NCBI GenBank assembly: GCA_004296885.1
Contig: SCVN01000006.1
Span: forward strand, 1 to 58,167
Length of the DNA: 58,167 nucleotides
Direction: 5' to 3'
Source of the DNA: Nitrospirota bacterium
Lineage (GTDB): Bacteria; Nitrospirota; Nitrospiria; Nitrospirales; Nitrospiraceae
Position 1 is the first letter of the stretch, and every line of letters starts with the position of its first letter. A program made the position numbers and the translations under genes. Below the pieces are notes generated by a model. That model worked only from the letters and a program-made list of their open reading frames with translations. It ran no database searches and was not told the DNA's origin. Shown in pieces: positions 8,138-16,873 of the stretch.

Positions 8138-9502
8138 TTTCCCCATCGCCGCCAGTGCCTCAAAATAGGCCGCCAACGCCTGCATCCCGCCGGACGCCTG
8201 CCCCCAATCGAAGTATTCGTTGGGCGCATGGTAGCCGTGCTCCGGCAGGCTGAGCCCCATGAAGATGATCGGCACGTGCCAGGCCCGCTGCATGGTCGTG
8301 ACCGCGCCGATCGAGCCCCCTTCCTTGATCAACGCCGGTGCCTTGCCGAACCCGGTTTTCATCGCGCGGCCGGCCGCCTCCGCGTAGGGCCCGCTGAACG
8401 ACCCCTTGAACGGCTGCAGCATCCCCTCCACCTCGACGCGCACATCGGGATTCCGCTCGGCGAGAAAGCGCGTGAAGAGGCGGCATATCTTCTCCGGTTT
8501 CTGATTCGGCACCAGACGCATGCTGACCTTGAGTTCCGCATAGCCGGGGACGATCATCTTGACGCCGGGGCCGACGTAGCCTCCCACCAGTCCGTGGACT
8601 TCGAACGTGGGCGCCGCCCAGATACGCCGCAGCACGTCGGCCGGGTCCTGAGTCCGCAGGGACCGGAATCCGTAGGCCTTCTTGAACCGCTCGACTCGGA
8701 ATCCCGAGGCGAGAAAGTTGTCGATTTCCTTCTTCGTGGGCGGCACCACGTCGGCATAGAACCCCGGAATCTTCACGCGGCCGCTCTGCGCATCCACGCA
8801 ATCGTTGACCAGCTTGCAGAGTTCCGTGAGAGGATTCCTGGCCGCCCCGCCGGTCACGCCGGAATGGGCGTCGGACTTGCCGGTCTTGAGCGACAGCCGG
8901 ACTCCCAGCGCCCCGCGCAGGCCGTAGGGCATGGCCGGCCGGCCCTTGGCGATCCAGATCGTATCCGACACCAGCACCGAGTCCGGTTTGTGGACGAGCG
9001 TGCGCTGTTTCAGCGCCTCGGCGAAATGCGGGCTGCCGATCTCTTCCTCCAACTCCCAGAGGAACCGGATATTGATCGGCGTACCCTGCTCGATCACATA
9101 GCGCGCCGCCAGCAGCGCCGTCAGCGCCGGGCCCTTGTCGTCGGTCGCGCCGCGCCCACGGTACAGACCCTGGTCCTTGCGAAAGGCAAACGGCGCCTGC
9201 TTCCATTCCGGCTCCTGCGCCGGCTGTACGTCCAGATGGTTGTAGACCAGGACGGTGGGATGGTGCTTGCCCGTCGTCCAGCCGCCCTCGACGACCGGAT
9301 AGCCGCTCGTTTCGATGATACGCGCCTCGGCGCCGGCGTCTTTGAGCAACTGGACCGCCAGCCTGGCGGTCTTGCGTATGTCCGCCGCGCGCGCCGGGTC
9401 CATGCTGATGGACGGCAGCTCCACCATCTCGGCCAACATGTGCTCGAAGCCGGGCCTGACGGCCTTAATGTAGGGGGCCATTTTCCGGTCGCGTCCGGTC
9501 AT
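8132..9502 (-). CDS. M20-family metallopeptidase (dipeptidase-like)
   Basis: A 456-residue zinc exopeptidase. Metal-binding motifs in order: VLVYNHLDVQP (His), RGRGATDDKGP (bridging Asp), WELEEEIGS (catalytic Glu pair) and LPEHGYHAPNEYFDW near the end. Residues about 200-320 form the lid/dimerisation domain. The family removes amino acids from peptides or acylated amino acids in the cytoplasm. Length is normal for the CPG2/DapE-like M20 dipeptidases. The gene is convergent with the upstream exported-protein gene. Confidence 0.9.
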   Translation of the reverse strand: MTGRDRKMAPYIKAVRPGFEHMLAEMVELPSISMDPARAADIRKTARLAVQLLKDAGAEARIIETSGYPVVEGGWTTGKHHPTVLVYNHLDVQPAQEPEWKQAPFAFRKDQGLYRGRGATDDKGPALTALLAARYVIEQGTPINIRFLWELEEEIGSPHFAEALKQRTLVHKPDSVLVSDTIWIAKGRPAMPYGLRGALGVRLSLKTGKSDAHSGVTGGAARNPLTELCKLVNDCVDAQSGRVKIPGFYADVVPPTKKEIDNFLASGFRVERFKKAYGFRSLRTQDPADVLRRIWAAPTFEVHGLVGGYVGPGVKMIVPGYAELKVSMRLVPNQKPEKICRLFTRFLAERNPDVRVEVEGMLQPFKGSFSGPYAEAAGRAMKTGFGKAPALIKEGGSIGAVTTMQRAWHVPIIFMGLSLPEHGYHAPNEYFDWGQASGGMQALAAYFEALAAMGKR

Positions 9503-9547
9503 ATCCGATACCTTTCAAAAGTGCTGATGTGCCGGAAGGCAGGCCGG

Positions 9548-10021
9548 TCAGGTGCGTCCCGGACGCTCGGGCCCTGCCCGCTTGGCCCGTCGCGCCTGAG
9601 CCATCTCGTCGATCAATTTCAACTGGGCGATCAGATGTTCGCGGATTTCACGGTCGGCTTGTCGAAAAATTTCGGCGCACCGCAGGACCGCCGCCTGTTC
9701 CTCGGCATCCAGTTTATCCCAGGTCCCATTCAGTTGCTGCGACATCGCGGACTGCCTCTTATCGCCGCCATAGGCCGGTGCCGGCGCTTCCGCCACATGG
9801 ACTCCCTGCCAGGCGGGCCCCTTGCCGGTCCGCAGCCACTCGACGCTTCGTCCCGTCTGGTACGCCACCCGGTAGAGCCAGGCGTCGGGAATCTCACCCC
9901 GGTTGATCGCGGAAACGATGGATTGCGGCCGGATCTCCAGACTGCCGGCCAGTTGAGCCTGGGTCTTGAGGCCCAGGGCCACCATCAGACGCTCGACTAT
10001 TTCTCGCGGATCCAAGCGCAT
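9548..10021 (-). CDS. Phage CI-like repressor (HTH)
   Basis: A 157-residue protein. Residues 1-65 match the Bac_phage_CI-type helix-turn-helix: IVERLMVALGLKTQAQLAGSLE, then IRPQSIVSAINRGEIPDAWLYRVAYQTG and SVEWLRTGKG. The C-terminal part is helical and lacks a peptidase S24 Ser-Lys dyad, so it should not self-cleave. The upstream DNA is AT-rich and contains repeated CTTAT/ATAAG half-sites that look like its operators. No phage structural or integrase genes lie nearby, so it is a domesticated or stand-alone regulator. Confidence 0.75.
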   Translation of the reverse strand: MRLDPREIVERLMVALGLKTQAQLAGSLEIRPQSIVSAINRGEIPDAWLYRVAYQTGRSVEWLRTGKGPAWQGVHVAEAPAPAYGGDKRQSAMSQQLNGTWDKLDAEEQAAVLRCAEIFRQADREIREHLIAQLKLIDEMAQARRAKRAGPERPGRT

Positions 10022-10030
10022 GCTATTTTA

Positions 10031-10070
10031 GCTTATTCAGCTTGACAAAAGATAAGCTTTAACTTATTTA
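10031..10070. promoter_or_regulatory. Operator-like repeats upstream of the CI-like repressor
   Basis: Half-sites GCTTAT (10031-10036), ATAAGC (10052-10057) and CTTAT (10063-10067) form overlapping inverted repeats in an AT-rich patch unlike the surrounding high-GC DNA. A TTGACA hexamer lies at 10042-10047 on the plus strand between them, so binding there could also block a rightward promoter toward the receiver gene. Autoregulation is inferred from position only. Confidence 0.5.
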
Positions 10071-10120
10071 TATCCGGGGTGCCGAGCCCGAACGTACTGC
10101 GGGCGTCGCACTGCGCGAAC

Positions 10121-10174
10121 GCTCGTGCCAAGGCGGAGCGTGTCGGTTTTCACGAGCAGGCACGCTCCGCCTTG
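10121..10174. repeat. Interleaved inverted repeats
   Basis: Two perfect inverted repeats are interleaved in A-B-A'-B' order: GCTCGTG (10121-10127) with CACGAGC (10151-10157), and a 14-bp arm (10129-10142, CAAGGCGGAGCGTG) with its complement at 10161-10174. As RNA this order would make a pseudoknot. It lies between the repressor and the receiver gene. Confidence 0.7.
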
Positions 10175-10213
10175 TGTATGCGAGGAGTCTAGCCTCATTT
10201 CAGCGGGGTTTCA

Positions 10214-10642
10214 ATGCCACGGATGCCGGATGTGCCCCACGGATCGGCCGCCGATTCGGAGACCGTCCTCCTCGTGGACGACGATGAGGCCGTGCGGCAG
10301 TACGTGGGCTACATCCTCCGGCGATATGGGTACCGGGTCTTGGAAGCATCCGGGGGCACGGAAGCCCTCCATCTCTGCGCCCAGCACGAGGGGCCGATCC
10401 ACCTGCTGCTGACCGATATCCAGATGCTCGACATGACGGGACCGGAACTCGCGCCGCGAGCCCTGGCCCTCCGCCCGCATCTTCCGGTCCTCTACATGTC
10501 CGCCCAATTTAGCGAGGATGTCCTTTCCCAGTTGGAAGGCCAGCCGCTACAACCCTTCATCCAGAAGCCCTTTAGTCCGGAAGCCCTCGCGCAGAAAATG
10601 CGCGACCTTCTCGGCCCTTCCACGCAAGGCCCGCCGGCCTAG
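10214..10642 (+). CDS. Stand-alone response-regulator receiver domain
   Basis: A 142-residue CheY-like receiver: acidic pocket LLVDDDEAVRQ, phospho-acceptor Asp in LLLTDIQM, conserved Ser in LYMSAQ and Lys in IQKPFSPEAL. There is no output domain. It closely resembles the receiver at the C-terminus of the hybrid kinase at 21.8-24.3 kb and the receiver at 44.6 kb (shared pattern RxxGYxVLEAS...ALxLCxxH), suggesting paralogues derived from hybrid-kinase receivers. Partner kinase unknown; interleaved inverted repeats lie just upstream. Confidence 0.9.
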   Translation: MPRMPDVPHGSAADSETVLLVDDDEAVRQYVGYILRRYGYRVLEASGGTEALHLCAQHEGPIHLLLTDIQMLDMTGPELAPRALALRPHLPVLYMSAQFSEDVLSQLEGQPLQPFIQKPFSPEALAQKMRDLLGPSTQGPPA

Positions 10643-10718
10643 CCTTCCCACCGCTGCTCTGCCTTGTGAGCCGGCTGTGCTTGACGCTGCCATGAAGCCT
10701 ATGGTCTGCTGGACAACG

Positions 10719-11180
10719 ATGAAGCCGGCCATGCTTGCCACCGGAACATTCCTGGGCCTGTCCCTACTCTGTTGCGTGCTTGCCATGCCTGCCTTCGCCG
10801 AGGAATCGGTGACAATCGGCGCGATTCGGGAGGGGCCGGAGCCTTTCCACCTGAAGTACGTCGTCGTGCAGGGCACATTGAAGGACGTGCAAGCCTTGGA
10901 GCCCTACTACCTGGCGTCCGGAGCCGGTTGTTATGGAGCCTACCTGTTGACGTTGGAAGACGAGACCGGCTCCCTGCCCATTGCCGTGCTGGGCATCTGC
11001 GGGGTCCCGACGATCAGGACGGCCCCCGCCGCGACCGGCGACCGGGTACGCATCCGCGCGCAGATCCATGCGCCGGGTCGCCTCGGATCGTTCTACGGGA
11101 TCGACCGCAAGCCGATCCCTGGGGCCAACCCGGACGAACTCCACGCCGTGGCCTCCGAGATCACCTTCCTCCAACCGTAA
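10719..11180 (+). CDS. Small secreted protein, OB-fold-like
   Basis: From the ATG at 10719 the 153-residue product has a standard signal peptide (MKPAMLATGTFLGLSLLCCV then cleavage after AMPAFA). An in-frame ATG at 10692 is an alternative. The mature part is beta-rich (KYVVVQGTLKDVQ, GAYLLTLEDETGSLPIAVLG, GDRVRIRAQIHAPGRL), which resembles periplasmic OB-fold domains but has no catalytic motif. No clear ribosome-binding site was seen for either start. Function unknown. Confidence 0.6.
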   Translation: MKPAMLATGTFLGLSLLCCVLAMPAFAEESVTIGAIREGPEPFHLKYVVVQGTLKDVQALEPYYLASGAGCYGAYLLTLEDETGSLPIAVLGICGVPTIRTAPAATGDRVRIRAQIHAPGRLGSFYGIDRKPIPGANPDELHAVASEITFLQP

Positions 11181-11221
11181 ATCAAGACCGGCCGCACATA
11201 GGAGCATCGAAGAGGCGCGAC

Positions 11222-12133
11222 ATGACGAACAGCGGGACAACCATCGGATGGATCGGGACCGGGATCATGGGCGCTCCCATGTGCGGACACCTGCTGACAC
11301 GCGGATATAATGTCCGCCTGTACAACCGCACGCTCGCCAGGGCCGCGCCGCTCCTCGATCGGGGGGCGGTCTGGGCCGTCTCGCCGAGACAAGTCGTCGA
11401 GCAATCCGACGTCGTGTTCACGATGGTGGGGGTCCCGCAGGACGTGCGCCAGGTCTATTGGGGGGAGGCCGGTCTGCTGGCCGGCCTCCGGCCCGGCGTG
11501 ACGCTCGTGGACATGACAACGTCGTCGCCAAGCCTGGCGCAAGACATCCATGCGGCCGCCAGGGCCAAGGGCGCGCAGGCGCTGGATGCGCCGGTCTCGG
11601 GAGGCGATGTCGGCGCGCGCGACGCGACCCTCTCGATCATGGTCGGCGGGGACAAAGCGGTGGCGGACCGGGTCAGGCCGCTGCTGGAGCTCATGGGGAA
11701 GACGATCGTCCATCAAGGGGAACCGGGCGCGGGCCAGCATGCCAAGCTGAGCAACCAGATCGTGATCGCCGGGACGATGATCGGAGTCTGCGAGGGCCTG
11801 CTCTATGGCTATAAAGCGGGGCTGGACTTGCCGACGCTGTTGCAATCCATCGCAAGCGGCGCGGCAGCCTGCCGTTCATGGGACGTCCTGGCGCCGCGGA
11901 TGCTGCAGCGGGACTTTGCGCCCGGCTTTCTCGTGGACCATTTCGTGAAAGACATGGGGATGGCGCTGGACGAGGCGGCCCGGACGGGCCTGGTCCTGCC
12001 GGGCCTGGCGCTGGTCCACCAGCTCTATCTGGCAGTCCAGGCCCAGGGACAGGGGAAGCAGGGCACGCAGGCGCTCCTGCTGGCGCTGGAAACACTATCC
12101 AATATCAAATTCCATGCTACGTCCAAGAAATAA
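11222..12133 (+). CDS. Beta-hydroxyacid dehydrogenase (3-hydroxyisobutyrate/tartronate semialdehyde reductase family)
   Basis: A 303-residue NAD(P)-dependent enzyme. The N-terminal dinucleotide motif is IGWIGTGIMGAPM; substrate-binding DAPVSGG lies at about residues 120-126; catalytic Lys is in GQHAKLSNQ near residue 175. The all-helical C-terminal domain is complete. The family reduces semialdehydes such as succinic, tartronate or glyoxylate to hydroxyacids. Start at the ATG 11222; the open frame continues upstream but overlaps the secreted-protein gene and has no family sequence. Confidence 0.9.
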   Translation: MTNSGTTIGWIGTGIMGAPMCGHLLTRGYNVRLYNRTLARAAPLLDRGAVWAVSPRQVVEQSDVVFTMVGVPQDVRQVYWGEAGLLAGLRPGVTLVDMTTSSPSLAQDIHAAARAKGAQALDAPVSGGDVGARDATLSIMVGGDKAVADRVRPLLELMGKTIVHQGEPGAGQHAKLSNQIVIAGTMIGVCEGLLYGYKAGLDLPTLLQSIASGAAACRSWDVLAPRMLQRDFAPGFLVDHFVKDMGMALDEAARTGLVLPGLALVHQLYLAVQAQGQGKQGTQALLLALETLSNIKFHATSKK

Positions 12134-12231
12134 TACCTGACTTTGACGGACTTCCTCGCACATGCTATAAACCGGATGTCTTCCCGCCTGTACCTTGGTG
12201 ACGTCACATGGAAGTCTTCTAGAGTGAGGGC

Positions 12232-12699
12232 ATGATGTCCTTGACGCAAGCTGAGGCGGATAGGCTACTGCACCTGCCCAAGGTTTTCATTGACCAGGCA
12301 CCAATCGAATTTACCCTCATCGAACCAATGGATAATGAGCGTGTTCTTCGATCCACTGATAGACGAGAAGAATTTCTCTTAACCATAGAGCGGGGCAATC
12401 GAAACCGGATTCGGCTCAAGTATCAAACGCGAGCGAGGAACGTAATCATCCTTGCTAGGCTTGAATTAAATGGAAGGCGTCATCGAAATCCACAAGGATC
12501 GCCATATAAGCCTGGACAGTGGCTGAGCGGGACCCATATTCATTTGTATCGAGAGGGCTTTGAAGATCGAATCGCTTACGAACTGCAAGATGCGCCAGAT
12601 TGGGCTGCTGGGAGTACAACTGATGGCATTCCAGTCCTCGAACATTTTTTGCGCTACTGTGCAGTTGCACAGTGGCCCTCCATCCAGACATCACTGTAA
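12232..12699 (+). CDS. DUF6978-like protein (pair with the DUF1828 gene)
   Basis: A 155-residue protein resembling the DUF6978 family: LTQAEADRLL at the start, then REEFLLTIERGNRNRIRLKY, NVIILARLELNGRRHRNPQG and a HIHLYREGFEDR segment. The family is found next to DUF1828 proteins in mobile regions and has no established activity. GC content is visibly lower than in the flanking genes, indicating transfer. Its TAA stop overlaps the ATG of the following gene by one base, so the two are translationally coupled. Confidence 0.65.
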   Translation: MMSLTQAEADRLLHLPKVFIDQAPIEFTLIEPMDNERVLRSTDRREEFLLTIERGNRNRIRLKYQTRARNVIILARLELNGRRHRNPQGSPYKPGQWLSGTHIHLYREGFEDRIAYELQDAPDWAAGSTTDGIPVLEHFLRYCAVAQWPSIQTSL

Positions 12700-13472
12700 T
12701 GAACAAGGCCGCCTGCCAACGCTTGATTGACGAGTATCTCCACTGGCTCAAACAGGAGCTGACGCTCACCGAGCATGAGGGTTCCTGCCAGATATCTACA
12801 CCATTTTTGGATCGTCATAATGATGCTATTGACATCTTCGTGGAAAAGAAAAATGGGACATTGAGGCTGACTGACGACGGGTACACGATCAGAGACCTTC
12901 GCGCAAGTGACATGGAGTTTACGACTGCTAAACGCAAAGCTCATCTGGCTGCTGCACTAAATGGCTTCGGCGTCAGAATCGACGGAGATGAAATCTGCGT
13001 TGATTCATCAACTGAGGATTTTCCTCAAAAAAAACACAACCTCCTGCAAGCTATCCTGACAGTCAACGATATGTTTGTTATGGCGGAAGAGCACGTTCTT
13101 TCCCTGTTTAAAGAAGATGTGGCCTTATTTCTTGAATCCCACCACATTCCAGCATTCTCTGATTTCAAACTCAGCGGTAAAAGCGGATTTGACCATAAGT
13201 TCGACTTTGGCCTTCCGAAGACGCCCCAAAAGCCGCAACGCGTCTTACAAACCATCACCAATCTGACCAAGGACAACGCCACTTCTCTAGCTTTCATGGT
13301 AGGCGATGCTCGCTTGAATCGCCTCGATCATTTAGGGGCGCTCGCAATGATTAACGATGCCGCTCGGATTCCAAACGAGGAACACCTAGCCGCCCTCCGC
13401 GCATATGAAGTTGAACCGTTGCTTTGGTCGCGACGAGAAGAAATTGCGCCGATCCTAAACGGTGCACGGTAG
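12699..13472 (+). CDS. DUF1828/DUF1829-domain protein
   Basis: A 257-residue protein starting at the TAATG overlap with the upstream gene. The N-terminal half matches DUF1828 (CQISTPFLDRHNDAIDIFVE, then GTLRLTDDGYTIRDL), and the C-terminal half matches DUF1829 (KHNLLQAILTVNDMF...KSGFDHKFDFGLP). The group is common on prophages and genomic islands and has no proven function; a toxin-antitoxin or defence role is only inferred. Low GC relative to the neighbours. It ends 5 bp from the convergent WD40-caspase gene. Confidence 0.75.
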   Translation: MNKAACQRLIDEYLHWLKQELTLTEHEGSCQISTPFLDRHNDAIDIFVEKKNGTLRLTDDGYTIRDLRASDMEFTTAKRKAHLAAALNGFGVRIDGDEICVDSSTEDFPQKKHNLLQAILTVNDMFVMAEEHVLSLFKEDVALFLESHHIPAFSDFKLSGKSGFDHKFDFGLPKTPQKPQRVLQTITNLTKDNATSLAFMVGDARLNRLDHLGALAMINDAARIPNEEHLAALRAYEVEPLLWSRREEIAPILNGAR

Positions 13473-13477
13473 CGTCC

Positions 13478-16400
13478 CTACTCCACCAGCGCAATCGGCA
13501 CGTGCTGGTAGCCTTCGGGGGTGTGGGTGACCGGATACTGGGCGCCGTTCGTGAGGAGCGGGACGGCTTCGGTCACGTAGGCGTCCAATTCCTCCAGCGT
13601 CACGACCCGATCGCGGTTCAGGTCCGCCTTGCCCCTCAGTCCGTGGATCAGCACCTTGGTCAGCGCGCCGTTGCTCAAGGCTTCCTGCTCCACCGCCCGC
13701 TCGGTCCCGCGGCAGGAGGTGTAGGAGACGGCGTTGAACTCCTGCAGGTCCTTGGATAATTGCTCGTTGTCCACGCCCCGCGCCTTCTGCTCCCCGATGC
13801 TCTCCCAATAACAGGTGTCGGCAAAAATCAGTTTCCTGGCCGGCAGGGCCAGCAAGGACTGGAACTCGCGCCAGGAAATCGCGCCGTCTACCCCGCCGGC
13901 CACCAGTCGTGCGTCTTTGGGCAGGAACAGAAACTCCCCCTGCCTGTCCTCCGCGCCGTGGCCGGCCAGAAAGAGCAGTACAATGTCGCCGGGTTTGGCC
14001 TGCTCAAGTCTGGACAGGCCCAGCCTGATGTTCTCGCCCGTCGGCTGAGCCGCTCCTGTTTCGGCGAGTACGAAGGCATGCACGTCGTGGAAGATTTTTC
14101 CGCGCTGCTTCGTGAAGGCTTGCACGAGCGCCTCGGCATCCTGCCCCGTATAGGGCAAGGGCGGAATCTTGCTGTCGTCATAGGCATTGACCCCGAGCGC
14201 CAGGACCCACAAGTCGGGCTTGCGCCGTTCGACCGACTGAGGCTGGGGCGGCAAGACCGTCAGCCGCATGGTCCTACGTTGTTCCGCATAGCCGTTGGAC
14301 ACCACCACCTCCACGAAATTGTCCCCCGGCTCCAAGCGCACGGGAATCTTCACATCCAACGCCGGCCGGCTGGCCGGCAGCGGATGGGCGCCGGTCTTGA
14401 TCGTCCCGCCGGTCGTGAGTAACGCCCGCTCCTCCGGCCAGACTTGCCGCTCCCCGTTGACGTAGACCTGCACTTTGCGGATCGGTTGCCGCCGACCTTC
14501 GACCTGTACGGTCAGCATCGGGGTGAGCGTCTCCAGCGTCGCCCCGTTCGCCGGCGCAGAGACGGCCACGGCCGGCGGCTCCAACTCCTGTAAAGCCGCA
14601 ACGGTCGACACGGCCGTCTGCGTCCCCAGGTATTGGGCAATCGCTTGAGCGCTGCTTCCCAGACGGACGGCCGCCTCGACGACCGGGGGCCGGTAGAGCG
14701 TCGCCCGGAACTGGTCGATGCCGTACACCCGCGAACCGATGCGGACGAGCAGGTGTTCATCCCCGTGCTCGGAAGCCGTGTAATAGCCTTCCGGGGTCGT
14801 GATGATCCATTCTCCATCCCGGAAGCCGACGATCATCGCGATCGCCCTGCCGGCTGCGGACTCCCACAAACGCATCGTGCCATCCAAGCTGCCCGAGAGG
14901 ACCGTGCGCCCGTCTCTCGAAAACTCCACCCCCACGACCACGCCCGTATGACCGGAGAACGTCCGCACCTCGCGCCCCGTCGCCACGTCCCAGAGCTTGA
15001 GGGTCTTGTCCTCGGACCCGGATAGCGCCAACGTGCCGTCCGGGGAAAAGGCTACGTCCCACACCGCTTCTTCGTGGCCGGTGAACGTCTGAATCTCCCG
15101 GCCGGAGGCCACATCCCAGAGCTTCATGCTCTGATCCACGCTGCCCGAGAGAATCGTCTTCCCGTCCGGCGAAAAATCCACGGCGCGCACCGGTTGGGTA
15201 TGCCCCGAGAAGGTGCGGACATTGCGCCACGTGACCGTATCCCAGAGCTTGAGCGTGTTGTCCTCGCTGCCGGACACCAGCCACCGGCCGTCCGGGGAAA
15301 ACACCACGTCCCAGACCGCCTGGGAATGTCCGCTGAGCGTTTGGATCTCCTTGCCCGTCTCCATGTCCCACAGCTTGACCGTCTGGTCTCCGCTGCTGGT
15401 CGCGATGCGCTTGCCATCGGGCGAGAAGGTCACGTCGGTCACGCCCCAGGTATGGCCCTTGAAGGTCCGGATCTCCCGCCCCGTCGCCATATCCCACAAC
15501 TTGACCAGGCGGTCATTGCTGCCCGACAAGGCCAGCTTGCCGTCGGGCGAAATCGCGACGGCGGTCACGGATTGGCCGTGGCCCCGGAACGTCCATAAGG
15601 CTCGTCCGGTCCCGACCTCCCACAGCTTGACCGTGTGATCCCGTCCGCCGACAAGCGCAAACCGCCCATCCGGCGAAAAGTCCACGTCCCGCGCCTCTTG
15701 CACTTTTCCGCTCAACGTCCGCACTTCCCGGCCGGTCCCCACGTCCCAGAGCTTCACCGACTGGTCTTCGCTGCCGGACAGGGCCAGTGTCCCGTCCGGC
15801 GAGAAGACCACCGCCACCACGGACTCCGTATGGCCCAAAAAGGACCGCCGCTCCTTGCCCGTCGCCACGTCCCAGAGTTTCAACGTTTGATCCTGGCTGG
15901 CCGAGAGGACCTGTTTGCCGTCCGGCGAGAAGGCCACCGCGATCACCGCCTGCACGTGCCCGTTGAACGTCCGCCGCACCCGGCCGGTCCCCACGTCCCA
16001 GAGTCGCAGCGTCTGGTCCTCGCTGGAAGAGACGAGTCGCGTGCCGTCCGGCGAGAAGGCCACCACCGTGATCCCCTGCGCATGCCCTTTGAAGGTGCGC
16101 ATTTCCTCGCCCGTCTCGACCTTCCACAACTTGATCGTCTGGTCCACGCTCCCCGACGCAGCGAGCGTCCCGTCCGGCGAGAAGTCCACATCGGTCACCG
16201 CCTGCTGGTGACCCGTGAAGGTGCGGACTTCGTCGCCCGTGGCCACGTTCCACAGTTTCATCGTCTGGTCCGCGCTCCCGGACAGGGCCCACTTGCCGTC
16301 CGGCGAGAAGGCCGCATCCCACACGCCTTCGGCATGGCCGCGGAAGGTGCGGATCTCCCGCCCCGTGGCCGCGTCCCACAATTTGAGTGTCCGGTCGTAA

Positions 16401-16714
16401 CTGGAGGAGAGGATCTGCCGGCCGTCCGGCGAAAAGACCGCGAAGGTGATCGCTTCGGTATGGCCGACGAAGGTGCGGATCTCCCGCCCCGTGGCGACTT
16501 CCCAAAGGCGGAGAGTCTGGTCTTCGCTGCCGGAGAGGGCCCACGTGCCGTCCGGCGAAAAGGCCACGGCGCGGACTCCGCCGGCATGGCCCAGCGGGAC
16601 GAAGACTTCGCTGGACTCTTCGACCGCCTGCGCCGGCGCAAGAAAGAAGCCGAGCGCCAAGGCTACTACAGCCATCGCCGTCGCCGGCCCCTGTGATCTC
16701 ACCTGCCTGGTCAT
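13478..16714 (-). CDS. Exported WD40-repeat protein with C-terminal caspase domain
   Basis: A 1078-residue protein. A signal peptide (residues 1-30) is followed by 14 consecutive WD40 repeats of about 42 residues, each with a FSPDG...SxSxDxTxKLWD core; 14 repeats would make two seven-bladed propellers. A linker and Ig-like segment follow (VSAPANGATLETLTPM, QVYVNGERQVW). The C-terminal domain is a peptidase C14 caspase: LALGVNAYDDSKIPPL, the catalytic His in LFLAGHGAED and the Cys in IFADTCYWES. A calcium-binding-like loop (DLNRDRVVTLEEL) lies near the end. Export predicts action in the periplasm or outside. The DNA carries a matching 126-bp tandem period. Confidence 0.92.
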   Translation of the reverse strand: MTRQVRSQGPATAMAVVALALGFFLAPAQAVEESSEVFVPLGHAGGVRAVAFSPDGTWALSGSEDQTLRLWEVATGREIRTFVGHTEAITFAVFSPDGRQILSSSYDRTLKLWDAATGREIRTFRGHAEGVWDAAFSPDGKWALSGSADQTMKLWNVATGDEVRTFTGHQQAVTDVDFSPDGTLAASGSVDQTIKLWKVETGEEMRTFKGHAQGITVVAFSPDGTRLVSSSEDQTLRLWDVGTGRVRRTFNGHVQAVIAVAFSPDGKQVLSASQDQTLKLWDVATGKERRSFLGHTESVVAVVFSPDGTLALSGSEDQSVKLWDVGTGREVRTLSGKVQEARDVDFSPDGRFALVGGRDHTVKLWEVGTGRALWTFRGHGQSVTAVAISPDGKLALSGSNDRLVKLWDMATGREIRTFKGHTWGVTDVTFSPDGKRIATSSGDQTVKLWDMETGKEIQTLSGHSQAVWDVVFSPDGRWLVSGSEDNTLKLWDTVTWRNVRTFSGHTQPVRAVDFSPDGKTILSGSVDQSMKLWDVASGREIQTFTGHEEAVWDVAFSPDGTLALSGSEDKTLKLWDVATGREVRTFSGHTGVVVGVEFSRDGRTVLSGSLDGTMRLWESAAGRAIAMIVGFRDGEWIITTPEGYYTASEHGDEHLLVRIGSRVYGIDQFRATLYRPPVVEAAVRLGSSAQAIAQYLGTQTAVSTVAALQELEPPAVAVSAPANGATLETLTPMLTVQVEGRRQPIRKVQVYVNGERQVWPEERALLTTGGTIKTGAHPLPASRPALDVKIPVRLEPGDNFVEVVVSNGYAEQRRTMRLTVLPPQPQSVERRKPDLWVLALGVNAYDDSKIPPLPYTGQDAEALVQAFTKQRGKIFHDVHAFVLAETGAAQPTGENIRLGLSRLEQAKPGDIVLLFLAGHGAEDRQGEFLFLPKDARLVAGGVDGAISWREFQSLLALPARKLIFADTCYWESIGEQKARGVDNEQLSKDLQEFNAVSYTSCRGTERAVEQEALSNGALTKVLIHGLRGKADLNRDRVVTLEELDAYVTEAVPLLTNGAQYPVTHTPEGYQHVPIALVE

Positions 16715-16855
16715 ATCTTGAGCCTACCGAGACGCCGAGGGTCGAGACGCAGACCGAGCGGGTATTCTGACGAGGCGGGGAGCGACTTTCAAGTACGGGC
16801 CTGCGATGGCCCGAACGATCCCCGCCCATTGCAGGGGCCGACTGCCCATGCTACA

Positions 16856-16873
16856 GTGCCCACATATGGGCAC
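16856..16873. promoter_or_regulatory. Palindrome over the start codon of the FhlA-type activator gene
   Basis: GTGCCCA-CATA-TGGGCAC, 7-bp arms with a 4-bp centre; the ATG at 16866 lies inside it, and a third TGCCCA half-site is at 16843-16848. It could be an operator or an RNA hairpin that occludes the start codon. Confidence 0.5.

Noticed and set aside
8228-10045. A 605-residue plus-strand frame
   Set aside because: Antisense to the M20 peptidase and the CI-like repressor, both of which have family motifs; the frame has none.
9548-10213. Prophage
   Set aside because: Only a CI-like repressor is present; no integrase, terminase or structural genes were seen.
14850-16640. Tandem DNA repeat of about 126 bp
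   Set aside because: Fully explained by the 14 WD40 repeats of the encoded protein; not an independent repeat or CRISPR-like array.
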